From: Physocladia obscura
Lineage: Eukaryota; Chytridiomycota; Chytridiomycetes; Chytridiales; Chytriomycetaceae
Assembly (NCBI GenBank): GCA_027596945.1
Contig: JADGJH010000394.1
Span: 1-10,056 of the forward strand
DNA length: 10,056 nucleotides
Direction of reading: 5' to 3'
Shown here: positions 1-7,800 of the stretch, piece by piece
How positions within the stretch are numbered: position 1 is the first letter of the stretch
How the letters are laid out: every line of letters starts with the position of its first letter
Translations under genes and position numbers: made by a program
The notes under the pieces: model-generated
What the model was told of the DNA's origin: nothing
What the model saw: only the letters and a program-made list of their open reading frames with translations
The model's database searches: none

Positions 1-91
1 GCCTGGAGTGATTCCATCAAAAACTCGGAAAAATTGAAGTTTATTTGGAAAAAAGACATTTTCAAGTGAAATGACAAAAACAAAATGGAAA

Positions 92-97
92 TTTATT
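92..97 (-). terminator. Polyadenylation signal AATAAA, distal, MetRS
   Basis: A second minus-strand AATAAA sits about 58 nt past the MetRS stop. It could act as an alternative or as the main cleavage signal. Either choice keeps the MetRS 3' UTR under roughly 100 nt. Confidence 0.4.
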
Positions 98-127
98 ATC
101 CTTGAAATCAGCTACAATTTTTATCAT

Positions 128-133
128 TTTATT
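128..133 (-). terminator. Polyadenylation signal AATAAA, proximal, MetRS
   Basis: TTTATT on the plus strand reads AATAAA on the minus strand, about 21 nt past the MetRS stop codon. Its position and strand fit a polyadenylation signal with a very short 3' UTR. The hexamer is common in AT-rich DNA, so its use is inferred. Confidence 0.4.
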
Positions 134-154
134 TTGGGTCCATCCCACTGTTTC

Positions 155-2827
155 TCAATCACGAATAATCCAACCCCATCCTGTCCACAAGTGTTGAAGC
201 TGCTCCTTCAAATCTTCCGCTGCCAGAACAGCAATAACTGCGCCAGTCGTGTCACTCTTTTCCACAGCAAGAGGCAAGACTGTCAATGGAACAACTGTGT
301 CACTCTTTTCCAGAATGACAGGCGTCACTGCCGGTGCAACAACGTGCTCAACCTTGCTTGTGACTACCGCCTTCTTGACCTTCTTTTTCTTTTCCGCAGA
401 TACAATAACAGGACTTCCACCTCCCAATTTTGCCACCTCAGCTGTTAAAGATTCCTTGTTCTCAGTTAAAATTGCAAGGGCTGCCTGCAACGCATCTCCA
501 GTAACTTTCTCGATCTTCAGCTTTCTGACAGTTTCGCCAGCCGCTTTGATCGTTGCCTCGAGCTCAATTACCCGCGCAGTCTTCTCAAAACCAGCCGGCG
601 CCTCACTAAGCAAGACGGCTTTTGCACCCGAGGTATTCTTGGCAGGCGCAGAAGATGCTACCGGTTTCACTGATGTTGTGGCATTCTGCGCGAGCCCAGA
701 ATACTTTGCTCGCAAGTCACCTGCGCGTTTCTCATCGATATGAGTGAACAGATACTCAACTTTGCCAAGAACATGGCCGCCATAAAGATCTGTCGCATTC
801 CAAGTATCTGTGATACGACGCGTTGGCGCGTTCAGCTGGCGAATAATATTGGCACTTGTTCTTGGAAGGTATGGGTAAACGAGCGCACTGAGAAGATACG
901 CAAGGTTCAGCGCAGTTGCAACAACAATGTCACACCGTGATCGGGAGTTGGTGAAAAGTGTGTTATCGATCTTGTTGTCTGAATAAATTTTTCGTTTTTT
1001 AAATTCAGAAATTCACATATTTCACAGAAATACCTTGAAGATATCCATTTCCAAGAGATGAAATATTCATGAAGCACCTCAAACCAGCCCTGATGCTGTT
1101 ACAAGTCTCTAAATTTTCAATATAATTTGCAAGAATCTCATTAACATCAGCAATAAATTTCTTTTCAACATCGCCGTCGACTTTGTATTCTGGAACAACA
1201 CCATTATATTTTGCAGTGGCGAACTTCATGACACGATTCACAAAATTTCCGAGGTTAGCAAGAAGCTCAGAGTTATTGGCTAGTATGAAAGGAGTCCACG
1301 CAAACTGACTATCTGCAGTCTCTGGACGATTCAAAAGCAGAAAGTAGCGCCATACGTCAACTGGAATTTGAGAATCAGAAACGTTGTTGCCAAATACGCC
1401 AACCCCACGAGACTTTGAAAACTTAGTATTTTCGTATTGCAGATACTCTATTGAATTCAGTGAGATTTTGCAAGACGAACTCTTGATACAAATACAAACC
1501 TGTTGTGGAAACGTGATGTAGAAGAGTATATTTCTCGCCAGTTCCAATCAACGAGCTTGGAAACAGGACAGTGTGGAACGGAACATTGTCTTTACCCATG
1601 AATTGATATAATTTAACATTATCCGGATTTTTCCACCACTTTTGCCACTCTTCGGTGTATGCTGCAGTGATTGAGATATATCCGATAGGTGCATCGAACC
1701 ATACATAGAAAACTTTGTCCTTGAATTCTTCTTTGGGAACTTTAACCCCCCATTTCAAGTCTCGAGTGATACAACGTGGTTTAAGTCCTTCTTTGAGCCA
1801 AGCTTTAGTGATTTGAGTAGAGTTTGCTGACCATTTTCCTATATATTTGAGGTCAAAGACTTTGCGATTCGCAAAATTATTAAACTGCTTGGCAAACCTT
1901 CGGCACTGGATTTGTTAACCCACTCTTCCAAAACCTCCTGAGCGTCGGTCAAATTCAAGAAAATGTGCCTTGAATCGCGTTTGACCGGTTTAGCACCGTC
2001 GAGTTTACAACGGGGCTCAATAAGTTCGGTTGCATTAAGAAGTTTTCCGCACTTGTCACATTGATCGCCGCCAGCATCATCGTAAGCACAATTCGGGCAT
2101 ATTCCATTAACAAACCGGTCGGCAAGAAAAGAGTTGTGAACCTCGCAATAAAGCTGTGTCACTGTTTCGTGTTCCGTTTTACCACGTTCATCCAGTTTTT
2201 TGAAAATATCTTGGGTAATTCTGGAAGGATCGTTTTCATATGTGTACATATACAAATATATATTATTTTTTGGAGAAAAAAGTAAAAAGTGCGTCGGAAA
2301 AAGGATGAAAGGACAGGATTAACGAACTTTGTTTGTTCATCAGTGGAAGTTCGGCCAAATATATCGAAATCGATATCAAACCAATCGTACGTTTCCTTGT
2401 GCAGTCTGTGGTACTTGTCACAAATTTCTTGGCACGAAAGACCCTCTTGAATGGCTTTTGTTTCTGTGGCCGTACCGTATTCGTCAGTGCCACACACATA
2501 GAGTGTATTGTAGCCTCTCAGACGACAGTATCTGCACACATATTTACTTTAACCACGGGGATAAAATGAAAATAACACACCTGGCATAAACATCGGCACT
2601 GAGAACACAACCGATAATATTACCTAGATGAGGAATATTATTAACGTACGGAAGGGCGGACGTGATGAGAACGTTCTTGCGGCCTGCAACAGGAAGTCTG
2701 CACGAGGCAAAATTAGAGGCTGAGAAAATACACAAGGCGAATTAAGATAAAAAACAGGATAGTATTACATCGTGCGTTTATGGTGATCCAGTTCGATTGC
2801 AACATCAGAGTTGGTGTTTCTGCTCAT
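155..2827 (-). CDS. MARS1: Cytosolic methionyl-tRNA synthetase, 7 exons, with C-terminal WHEP-like domain
   Basis: Charges tRNA(Met) with methionine in the cytosol (class I synthetase). Exons in transcription order are 2827-2769, 2697-2581, 2531-2328, 2220-1898, 1838-1500, 1447-1034 and 978-155. Together they make 2280 nt, 759 aa plus stop. Visible landmarks are the HIGH-type motif PHLGN (H43), [12 protein letters not shown], one zinc knuckle (C152, H155, C168-x2-C171, C181-x2-C184), and FDAPIGY in the active site. These are followed by KFSKS (356-360, the KMSKS loop), RGVGVFGNN, the anticodon-binding region [15 protein letters not shown], and a WHEP-like hairpin near 623-666 with a lysine run after it. 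The start ATG has an A at -3 and an in-frame stop upstream. Only about 21 residues precede the core, so the GST-like N-terminal domain of yeast and human enzymes is absent. All six introns are GT-AG, in phases 2, 2, 2, 1, 1 and 1. The core reads more yeast-like than animal-like. Identity is near certain; the exact N-terminus is less so. Confidence 0.95.
249..312 (-). repeat. In-frame 16-bp direct repeat in the MetRS tail
   Basis: GTGTCACTCTTTTCCA occurs at 249-264 and again at 297-312, a spacing of 48 bp or 16 codons. On the minus strand both copies encode E-K-S-D-T (residues about 709-713 and 725-729), inside a valine, proline and leucine-rich linker. This looks like a small internal duplication that has since diverged around the conserved part. 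Confidence 0.6.
437..568 (-). other. WHEP-like helix-turn-helix segment of MetRS
   Basis: Residues about 623-666 read as a two-helix hairpin: [15 protein letters not shown], then [19 protein letters not shown]. The G-x-x-VRxLKxxK pattern and the following L-rich helix match the WHEP domain. That domain is found in human MetRS, EPRS, WARS and others, where it binds RNA or partner proteins. A lysine-rich stretch (KKKKVKK, about 682-688) follows, as tRNA-binding tails often have. The assignment rests on pattern only. Confidence 0.7.
979..1033 (-). other. MetRS intron 6 (55 bp)
   Basis: The donor is GTATTTCTG and the acceptor TTTATTCAG, phase 1. Splicing joins GYLQ to DNKIDNTLF, restoring the frame of the helical anticodon-binding region. 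Reading through gives a stop within a few codons. Confidence 0.9.
1448..1499 (-). other. MetRS intron 5 (52 bp)
   Basis: The donor is GTTTGTATT and the acceptor TTCAATAG, phase 1. It interrupts the invariant segment just before the KFSKS loop. Removal restores HHVSTTEYLQYEN, which fits the family. The acceptor ends in TAG rather than CAG. Confidence 0.92.
1839..1897 (-). other. MetRS intron 4 (59 bp)
   Basis: The donor is GTTTGCCAA and the acceptor AAATATATAG, phase 1. Splicing yields [19 protein letters not shown], a well-conserved MetRS stretch. The acceptor has almost no polypyrimidine tract. Confidence 0.88.
2221..2327 (-). other. MetRS intron 3 (107 bp)
   Basis: The donor is GTTCGTTAA and the acceptor CCTTCCAG, phase 2. 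Splicing restores [15 protein letters not shown]. This is the longest intron of the gene. Confidence 0.9.
2532..2580 (-). other. MetRS intron 2 (49 bp)
   Basis: The donor is GTGTGTTAT and the acceptor TGTGTGCAG, phase 2. It splits the arginine of [15 protein letters not shown], a conserved segment after the HIGH-type motif. Confidence 0.92.
2698..2768 (-). other. MetRS intron 1 (71 bp)
   Basis: The donor is GTAATACT and the acceptor CTCGTGCAG, phase 2. It joins the short first exon (KRT...) to [21 protein letters not shown]. An upstream acceptor-like TTTTCTCAG lies 20 nt earlier in the intron, but using it gives an in-frame TAA from this donor, so the later AG is chosen. Confidence 0.8.
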
Positions 2828-2858
2828 GATGTTTTCTTTTTTATTGTAATTTTTTCGA
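2828..2858. promoter_or_regulatory. 31-bp divergent intergenic region between MetRS and POLD3
   Basis: The two ATG codons of the divergent genes are separated by only 31 bp, T-rich on the plus strand (TTTTCTTTTTTATTGTAATTTTTT). No clear TATA box is visible. Any 5' UTR of more than about 30 nt must run into the neighbouring gene's first exon, so transcription starts probably overlap. Poly(dA:dT) tracts like this commonly exclude nucleosomes; use as a shared bidirectional promoter is inferred. Confidence 0.55.
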
Positions 2859-4715
2859 ATGAATCACATTGAGGACATTCTATGTGGTGGAGGCAACTTG
2901 GTAAGTGTCTAGACTGCAAAGAGTGCGAATCGACACTATCTAACACCAGATGTAGTGTAATAGCGATGCGTTTTTTATGTTGGAAACAGAATAGTATTGC
3001 ATGATTTAGTTTCTCTCTCTCAACCGTCATTGCATTTGTATGTGTAGATAACGGCCGCACAGCTGCAACAAGCAGCCGGCGGAACATTAGCAGAAGCTCG
3101 CAGTTTGCTTGCCACATATCGTGATGCCCACAACGACTCAGTTCATGCTGTGTATTTGTTGGTGTCCGAAAATTCTCCTGAATTGTCTGAGCACAGCAAC
3201 AATAATGAATTCAACGGCAATACGATGCGCGTATGGCTGGCTTCCGAAAATTCTCTGCCTGGTATTTATATATCATCGCTTAAATCACTTGTTACCTGTT
3301 TCTCATTCTTATGAATTCATACCCACATGCAGTTGGTGGAACAACATGCGTGAACCTGTTCGCAATTTCAAATGCTCCCATAAAAGTACATTGTATTTTG
3401 TCTAATTTGTTTCTGATCACACAAATTCCAGGATCCCAATAGTTCAAATATCATTGCAAATTCTTTGTCCGAAATCAAAAAATCGTTCACAATTCCGTTA
3501 GTTTTTCAAAAAACATACGTACATACACACACAAACATATTCTTTATTTTATTTCAAATTAGGTCATGCCGCAAAACAAATATTTCATACACTCCTCGAC
3601 CTTTGTTCACAAAAAACTCGGTACAGGGATTTTCTGTCCCTGCTGTTGCTGCCACAAAATCAACAGCAAAAACCACAGAAATGGCCCCGACACTTGCAAC
3701 AAAACTAGTGCTTTTAAATCCCAATCAATCATCAACTCTCTCAACTGCTTCTTCAAAATTAGTTTCGTCAGCCCAGGCGAAACCAAAATCTCATAGCACT
3801 AAGCAGCAAGCATCGAAAGCTGGCTTTTTCGCCACTCAAATTAAGCAAGCTCAAGATATTAAAGCAAAACAGGAAGTGCTTGCAGCCGAGAAACAAGCTG
3901 AACGAGAAAAAATGAAGGAAATTGCCATTGCCAATGCTGCAAAAGATGCCGTCCTCCATCGAAGCATTGACGCAAAATTGGCGACAATGTTTGATGACGA
4001 TGATGATGCAGAGCAAGAAGACGGCGGAAATAGAAAAAAAGAGGAATATTTTGAAGAAGGTATGATTTATTCTTTAGTTTGGTGCTATTTAATGCCAAAG
4101 AAATTCAAATTAGACGACAAATGCTCTGAAGAAGGAGACCGTGAAACAAAACGACTTAAACTTGTGTTAAAAATGAGTGAAAAGAGTGAAGCCGAAAACG
4201 AAGACAAAAGCTCGAGTTTACGTTCACATTCAGATCTCCAGGGACATTCGATTGACGACGATATAGATGTTGAAATGAATATGAATGATCCAGCAGAATC
4301 TCAGCAAGAATTAAAATCACATGAATTTGTCGGAATTGAATCTAATACCGCCGGCGATCGTGATACTATTGAATATATAATACGGCGCGTCCGACGTCGT
4401 CGAAAAATAACTAAACAAGTGAAAGAAATTGATGGAAGATATATGTCAATGAAAGACGTTGATGAATGGGAATCATATAGTGAAGAGGAGTCCGTCCCAA
4501 TTGTTTCACCTGTCGCGAAAATTCCACTCATTTCAAAAAATTCAACAACTGAAAACCCTGCTGGCTCCACTGCAACCTTACAAAATGTTGCTCAAGATAC
4601 GGAAATGGTTGTGAACAAAAAAAATTCACCAGTCAAGCAAGCAGCAAAAGGAAAAGTAACTAAAAAGAACAATGGAGCTGGACAAAAGTTGATTTCGAGC
4701 TTTTTTAAAAAGTAA
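2859..4715 (+). CDS. POLD3: DNA polymerase delta subunit 3 (POLD3/Pol32 family), 6 exons
   Basis: Non-catalytic subunit of DNA polymerase delta, acting in the nucleus in lagging-strand and repair synthesis. It links the polymerase to the second subunit and to the PCNA clamp. Exons are 2859-2900, 3048-3261, 3333-3399, 3443-3496, 3563-4059 and 4114-4715, giving 1476 nt and 491 aa (human is similar, about 466). The N-terminus (14-aa first exon, then ITAAQLQQAAGGTLAEARSLL and VHAVYLLVSE) fits the winged-helix POLD3 domain. The middle is low-complexity with a GFFATQ motif (F214-F215), a basic-acidic coiled stretch and a D5 run. Near 380-388 lies a basic patch (RRVRRRRK). It is followed by DGRYMSMKDVDEWESYSEEE, matching the conserved POLD3 segment before the tail. 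The last residues, QKLISSFF (482-489), are a canonical PIP box. The gene is divergent from MetRS and tandem to the TALPID3-like gene. Exon 3/4 boundaries are uncertain. Confidence 0.88.
2901..3047 (+). other. POLD3 intron 1 (147 bp)
   Basis: It has a strong donor, GTAAGTG, and acceptor TATGTGTAG, phase 0. It separates the 14-codon first exon from the rest of the winged-helix domain. It is the longest intron in the window and holds a CT-rich run (TTTCTCTCTCTC) about 30 nt before its end. An in-frame TAG just after the donor makes splicing necessary. Confidence 0.8.
3262..3332 (+). other. POLD3 intron 2 (71 bp)
   Basis: The donor is GTATTTATA and the acceptor CCACATGCAG, phase 1. Splicing leads into a frame reading VNLFAISNAPIKVHCI, which resembles the strand near the end of the POLD3 N-terminal domain. 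Confidence 0.75.
3400..3442 (+). other. POLD3 intron 3 (43 bp, preferred of two models)
   Basis: An intron is required here because the frame meets a TAG at 3440-3442. In the preferred model the donor is GTCTAATTT and the acceptor CCCAATAG, phase 2, which keeps KVHCI and continues FSNIIANSLSEIKKSF. The alternative is 3386-3431 (GTACATTG to AATTCCAG, phase 0), which loses VHCI and reads APIKDPNSSNII. Both keep the downstream frame. Confidence 0.5.
3497..3562 (+). other. POLD3 intron 4 (66 bp, stop-free, multiple of three)
   Basis: The donor is GTTAGTTTT and the acceptor TTTCAAATTAG, phase 2. The 66 bp contain no in-frame stop, so the reading frame runs straight through. Evidence that it is an intron comes from three points: a proper donor and acceptor, the T/A-rich non-coding look, and a translated filler (hydrophobic, with repeated HT) that does not fit the surrounding low-complexity protein. 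Confidence 0.72.
4060..4113 (+). other. POLD3 intron 5 (54 bp, stop-free, multiple of three)
   Basis: The donor is GTATGATTT and the acceptor ATTCAAATTAG, phase 1, nearly the same acceptor as intron 4. There is no in-frame stop. Removing it turns an abrupt hydrophobic insert (MIYSLVWCYLM) into a smooth acidic run, EEYFEEDDKCSEEGDRE, which argues strongly that it is spliced. Confidence 0.78.
4683..4706 (+). other. PIP box (PCNA-interacting motif) at the POLD3 C-terminus
   Basis: QKLISSFF fits the Q-x-x-[ILM]-x-x-[FY]-[FY] consensus and lies two lysines before the stop codon, just as in human and yeast homologues. It anchors the polymerase to the sliding clamp. This is the strongest single piece of evidence for the gene's identity. 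Confidence 0.92.
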
Positions 4716-4804
4716 TGAATGTTGTTGGAAGAACGGAATGGTGTTGTTTTTTGTTTTTTCGACAAGAAAAAAAAAAAAAAATTTAACAGGAGAAATTGAT
4801 AGAG
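4716..4804 (+). promoter_or_regulatory. 89-bp tandem spacer between POLD3 and the TALPID3-like gene
   Basis: This spacer must hold both the end of POLD3 and the promoter or 5' UTR of the next gene. It has a T/G-rich block (4744-4759), an A15 run (4767-4781) and TTTAACAG ending at 4789, which looks like a 3' splice site. No AATAAA hexamer is present. A TAA at 4784-4786, in frame with the next ORF, fixes the ATG at 4805 as the first usable start. T6 and A15 flank a 7-nt segment and could pair as a weak A/T hairpin. Confidence 0.5.
4767..4781 (+). repeat. Homopolymer A15
   Basis: Fifteen consecutive A residues lie in the spacer upstream of the TALPID3-like start. It may be a nucleosome-depleting poly(dA) promoter element or simply a slippage tract, and its length is prone to sequencing error. 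Confidence 0.9.
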
Positions 4805-7800
4805 ATGAGTGAGGAATCCCAGCTCGAACATCGAATCGCAGCGGTGTCTCTTCGCGCCATGGATTTGCTATCTCGTGCCCGAATGAATGCGGATTTTGTT
4901 TCAATGCACGAACCTAAAGACGAACGCGAACAAGAGAATCGTCTCATTTCACTTGCTTCATCACTAAATAGTAACAGCGCGTTCGAATTGAACTCCAAAG
5001 CCAACCACAAAGTTGTTTGGAATCAAATAATCCCAATCAGTCGCTCCGAAAATTTCCAGCACGATGCTAATAAATCAGTCACATTCAACGTCGAATTTCA
5101 AGGCAAAAATAAACAGATTAACTCAGAAGAAAGTCGGGAAATTGATCAAGATTTGGCGTCTTCGGTTTCTTTTTCTCAAATACGAATTCCCCCAACTCCT
5201 CACAGCCATCCCAGAGTAAATCAGGAGGTTCCGATCTTGTTTGATGAGAAACCTCCTATTTTGGTTTCAACAATTTCGAGTTTTCGAAATAATTTACTTC
5301 GACACACAATGTTACCAACTGCTGATACTTCTTCACACGATATATTTCTGTCATCACAACTAAAAGAGCTTGGCAACGAAATACTGGTTGGCAAACATTC
5401 ACCAACTATAAAAAAAGATTTCACGACTGATCAAACGGCCACATCAATTTCCAACAGCGAATCTTCATTTGCGGTTGCAAAGAATAATTTACCAATTTCG
5501 GAAGGCAACTCAAACTTTTCATCGAAAAGAAATGACAAAATTGAAAAATCAACAAACGAGGAAGTTATAACACCCCTACCCCCAGTTAACGACATTCACG
5601 ACGCCCAGAACAAATTTCCTGCTGCTAATTCATCAGAATTACCTTCTGAAAGTTTGGAAAAGAATAAAACCGTACAATTTATCATGCCAAATGTTGAAGA
5701 TATCACTCATCAAATGTATTCTTTGGAACAAGTTCAAATACATATGTATGAGTTGAATAAAAAATTTATGGAGCATCACCAAACTTTGATTGGACAACAG
5801 CGCGAGTCAGTACACGATTATGTAAGTTAAATGAAAAATCCTTCTCTTTGTATTCATGGCTTTATTCTTTCAGGTTTCACAGCAAATGCAGAGTTTTCAG
5901 GAACTTCAAGAACAGCAAAGTTTTTGGCAAGCTGATCATTTGCACAGATTGCGTAGCCTTTATTCACATGAACTTGATCAGCAACTTGCTATTGAGAATA
6001 AAATTCAGGAAATCAAAACAATCCGCTCCAGCAATATCATAAATGAAGTAAATAGTGAGATCAACAAGGATGATTATGTTGAAACATCAAGCACAGATCT
6101 CAATACCAGCTCAAAATACTACAATCAGGTTAATTTGGCTTTAGAGCTTAAAGAGCAAATTGAAACATTGAAACACGATCTTCGATCGCTCGCTCACTCA
6201 GTTTCTGACGAAAAAAGTGGAAATTTGATTCGGCGAAATACCAGTTATGAAATGCAAGATACCAAAAAGATTTCAAATAGCGCGACAGAAACGATTAAAG
6301 AGGTGCTACGCAATTTTAAATTATACTGCATATTGAAAAGCGGACGACTAATAACAAAATAACGCAGTTTCGCGGTTCGGTCGATTCCACGATTCAGCAA
6401 TTTCTCGAAATTAAAGACAGAATACTAAAAAGCGGTATTTCTCGCGTTTTATCATCAAATTTAACTGCATCAACTCCACAACACTCGAAAAAACCTACTC
6501 ATTTTTTGCCAGAAACATTGCAACAAGAAAATGACGCCAAAACTGAAAATTCGATACCGCGCGAATTTTTTCAACCACGTGGACTTAAACCGGTTCGAAA
6601 AAATGAAGTCGTGAAGGATGAACAACAGGCATACGTGTATTACCGTTCGGTCACTCGAACTATTTCCGAACTTTCACAACAAAAAAATGCGGTATTATCT
6701 AGTTTAAAAGAGAACCCCGAAGAAAAAAGATCGGGAGTAATATCCAAGCTTTTGGATGGGAAATTTTATTTAGATGAACGAAATTTGAAAGTTTTGAGAC
6801 AAATTGACCACGATGTATCATCTGACAGTGTTATGGATTTCATGAACTTGATTGACGAAATTGGTAATGGCGGAGTGTCAGACCCTAAGAGTGAATATTT
6901 GACAAAGTTATTGTCCATGGATAGAATTGAGGAAGTCGTTAGTCAGCAGATTGATCAGGCAATTTTGGAATCGGTAATTTTGACTCATACATTGATTTTA
7001 TCAAATCTAAAATATGAGCAGAAAAATTTAGTGCCCAATCCACTGAAAACAATTGATAAAAACGAAAAAACTACGGATGTCAAAGATCTGACCGAGTATT
7101 TCCCGGTCGAAATTTTTAAGGCAGACGAGCTTGAGAACATAACCAAAAAAAGAAATATTCCAACCCCAAAAGCAACCACTGTTAGTAAAATCCCAGGTAT
7201 TAGTTTCACACGAGCAGGTTTGAAGCAAGAGCCAGAAGTACAAAGAATTAAGTAGGTAGAATTACCATTTATTCAATTATTAATATTTTTTTCAGACGGG
7301 CAAAAATATCCAAAACTGTTGAATCTCGTCGACAGAACTACATGTTTTCAACTGCAGAAAAGTCAATTCCATTATCTTCTGTTAAAGATCGGAACCAGAG
7401 TCCTGAAAAACGCGGAATACAGAAGCAAGCTGAACATGCAATAACTGAACTCGAAAATAATGATATCGGAGAATCCATTGAAAAATATCACATCTCAGCT
7501 TTGTCTTCAAAATTTTTGAAATCTGGAAAAGTTATACAATCGAAATCTAAGCCTAAGAATCTGCAGCCACCGAGTTCTCATTCTCTGCCAAAACAAATTG
7601 ATTCAACGCAACGCATTCAAGTCGAAAATGAATCCAACAAACCATCGCGAAAAGCTCCATCATCAATTTCAAATTTTTATAACGTTAAAGTAGCAAATGC
7701 CCCAGTTTTTCTTCGCCGATCAAGTATTCGCCCACCCACTCTTCAGTTTTTGGAGACAAATCGTCAAAACTCAATTAAATTATTTGCTGAAGATGCTAGA

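Larger units (their letters stand above)
1..154. other. Window edge and 3' flank of the MetRS gene
   Basis: This stretch lies downstream of the methionyl-tRNA synthetase stop codon. It is AT-rich and holds two minus-strand polyadenylation hexamers, listed separately. On the plus strand one frame is open from position 1 to a TGA at 67-69: 22 codons, lysine-rich, ending in DIFK. It could be the tail of a convergent upstream gene. An open run this short is expected by chance, so it is not called as a gene. Nothing else recognisable is present. Confidence 0.5.

Noticed and set aside
249..743. Long plus-strand open frame (about 164 codons) opposite the MetRS tail
   Set aside because: It is fully antisense to the GC-rich last MetRS exon, where few stops are expected. 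Its protein is a Ser/Thr/Phe-rich mirror with no recognisable domain.
2361..2376. ATATCG...CGATAT inverted repeat as a regulatory palindrome
   Set aside because: It lies inside MetRS exon 3 and is explained by codons for the alternating D-I-D-F-D-I-F segment conserved in the family.
2824..3117. Minus-strand open frame upstream of MetRS as a missing N-terminal domain
   Set aside because: It is in a different frame from the MetRS start, ends in a stop overlapping that start, has no GST-like features, and is antisense to POLD3 exons 1-2 and intron 1.
4767..4789. A15 tract as the tail of a retroposed element
   Set aside because: There are no target-site duplications and no element body upstream; the A-run lies directly between two intron-bearing genes.
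4796..4804. Start of the TALPID3-like protein three codons earlier at 4796
   Set aside because: That codon is TTG, not ATG; the first ATG after the in-frame TAA is at 4805.
4592..5010. Several minus-strand open frames across the POLD3/TALPID3 junction
   Set aside because: Their F-rich content comes from the A15 and A-rich coding strand. None has a domain and all are antisense to well-supported exons.
6985..7243. Two overlapping hydrophobic minus-strand frames
   Set aside because: They are shadows of the third TALPID3-like exon, whose Lys, Asn and Glu codons read as hydrophobic residues on the opposite strand.
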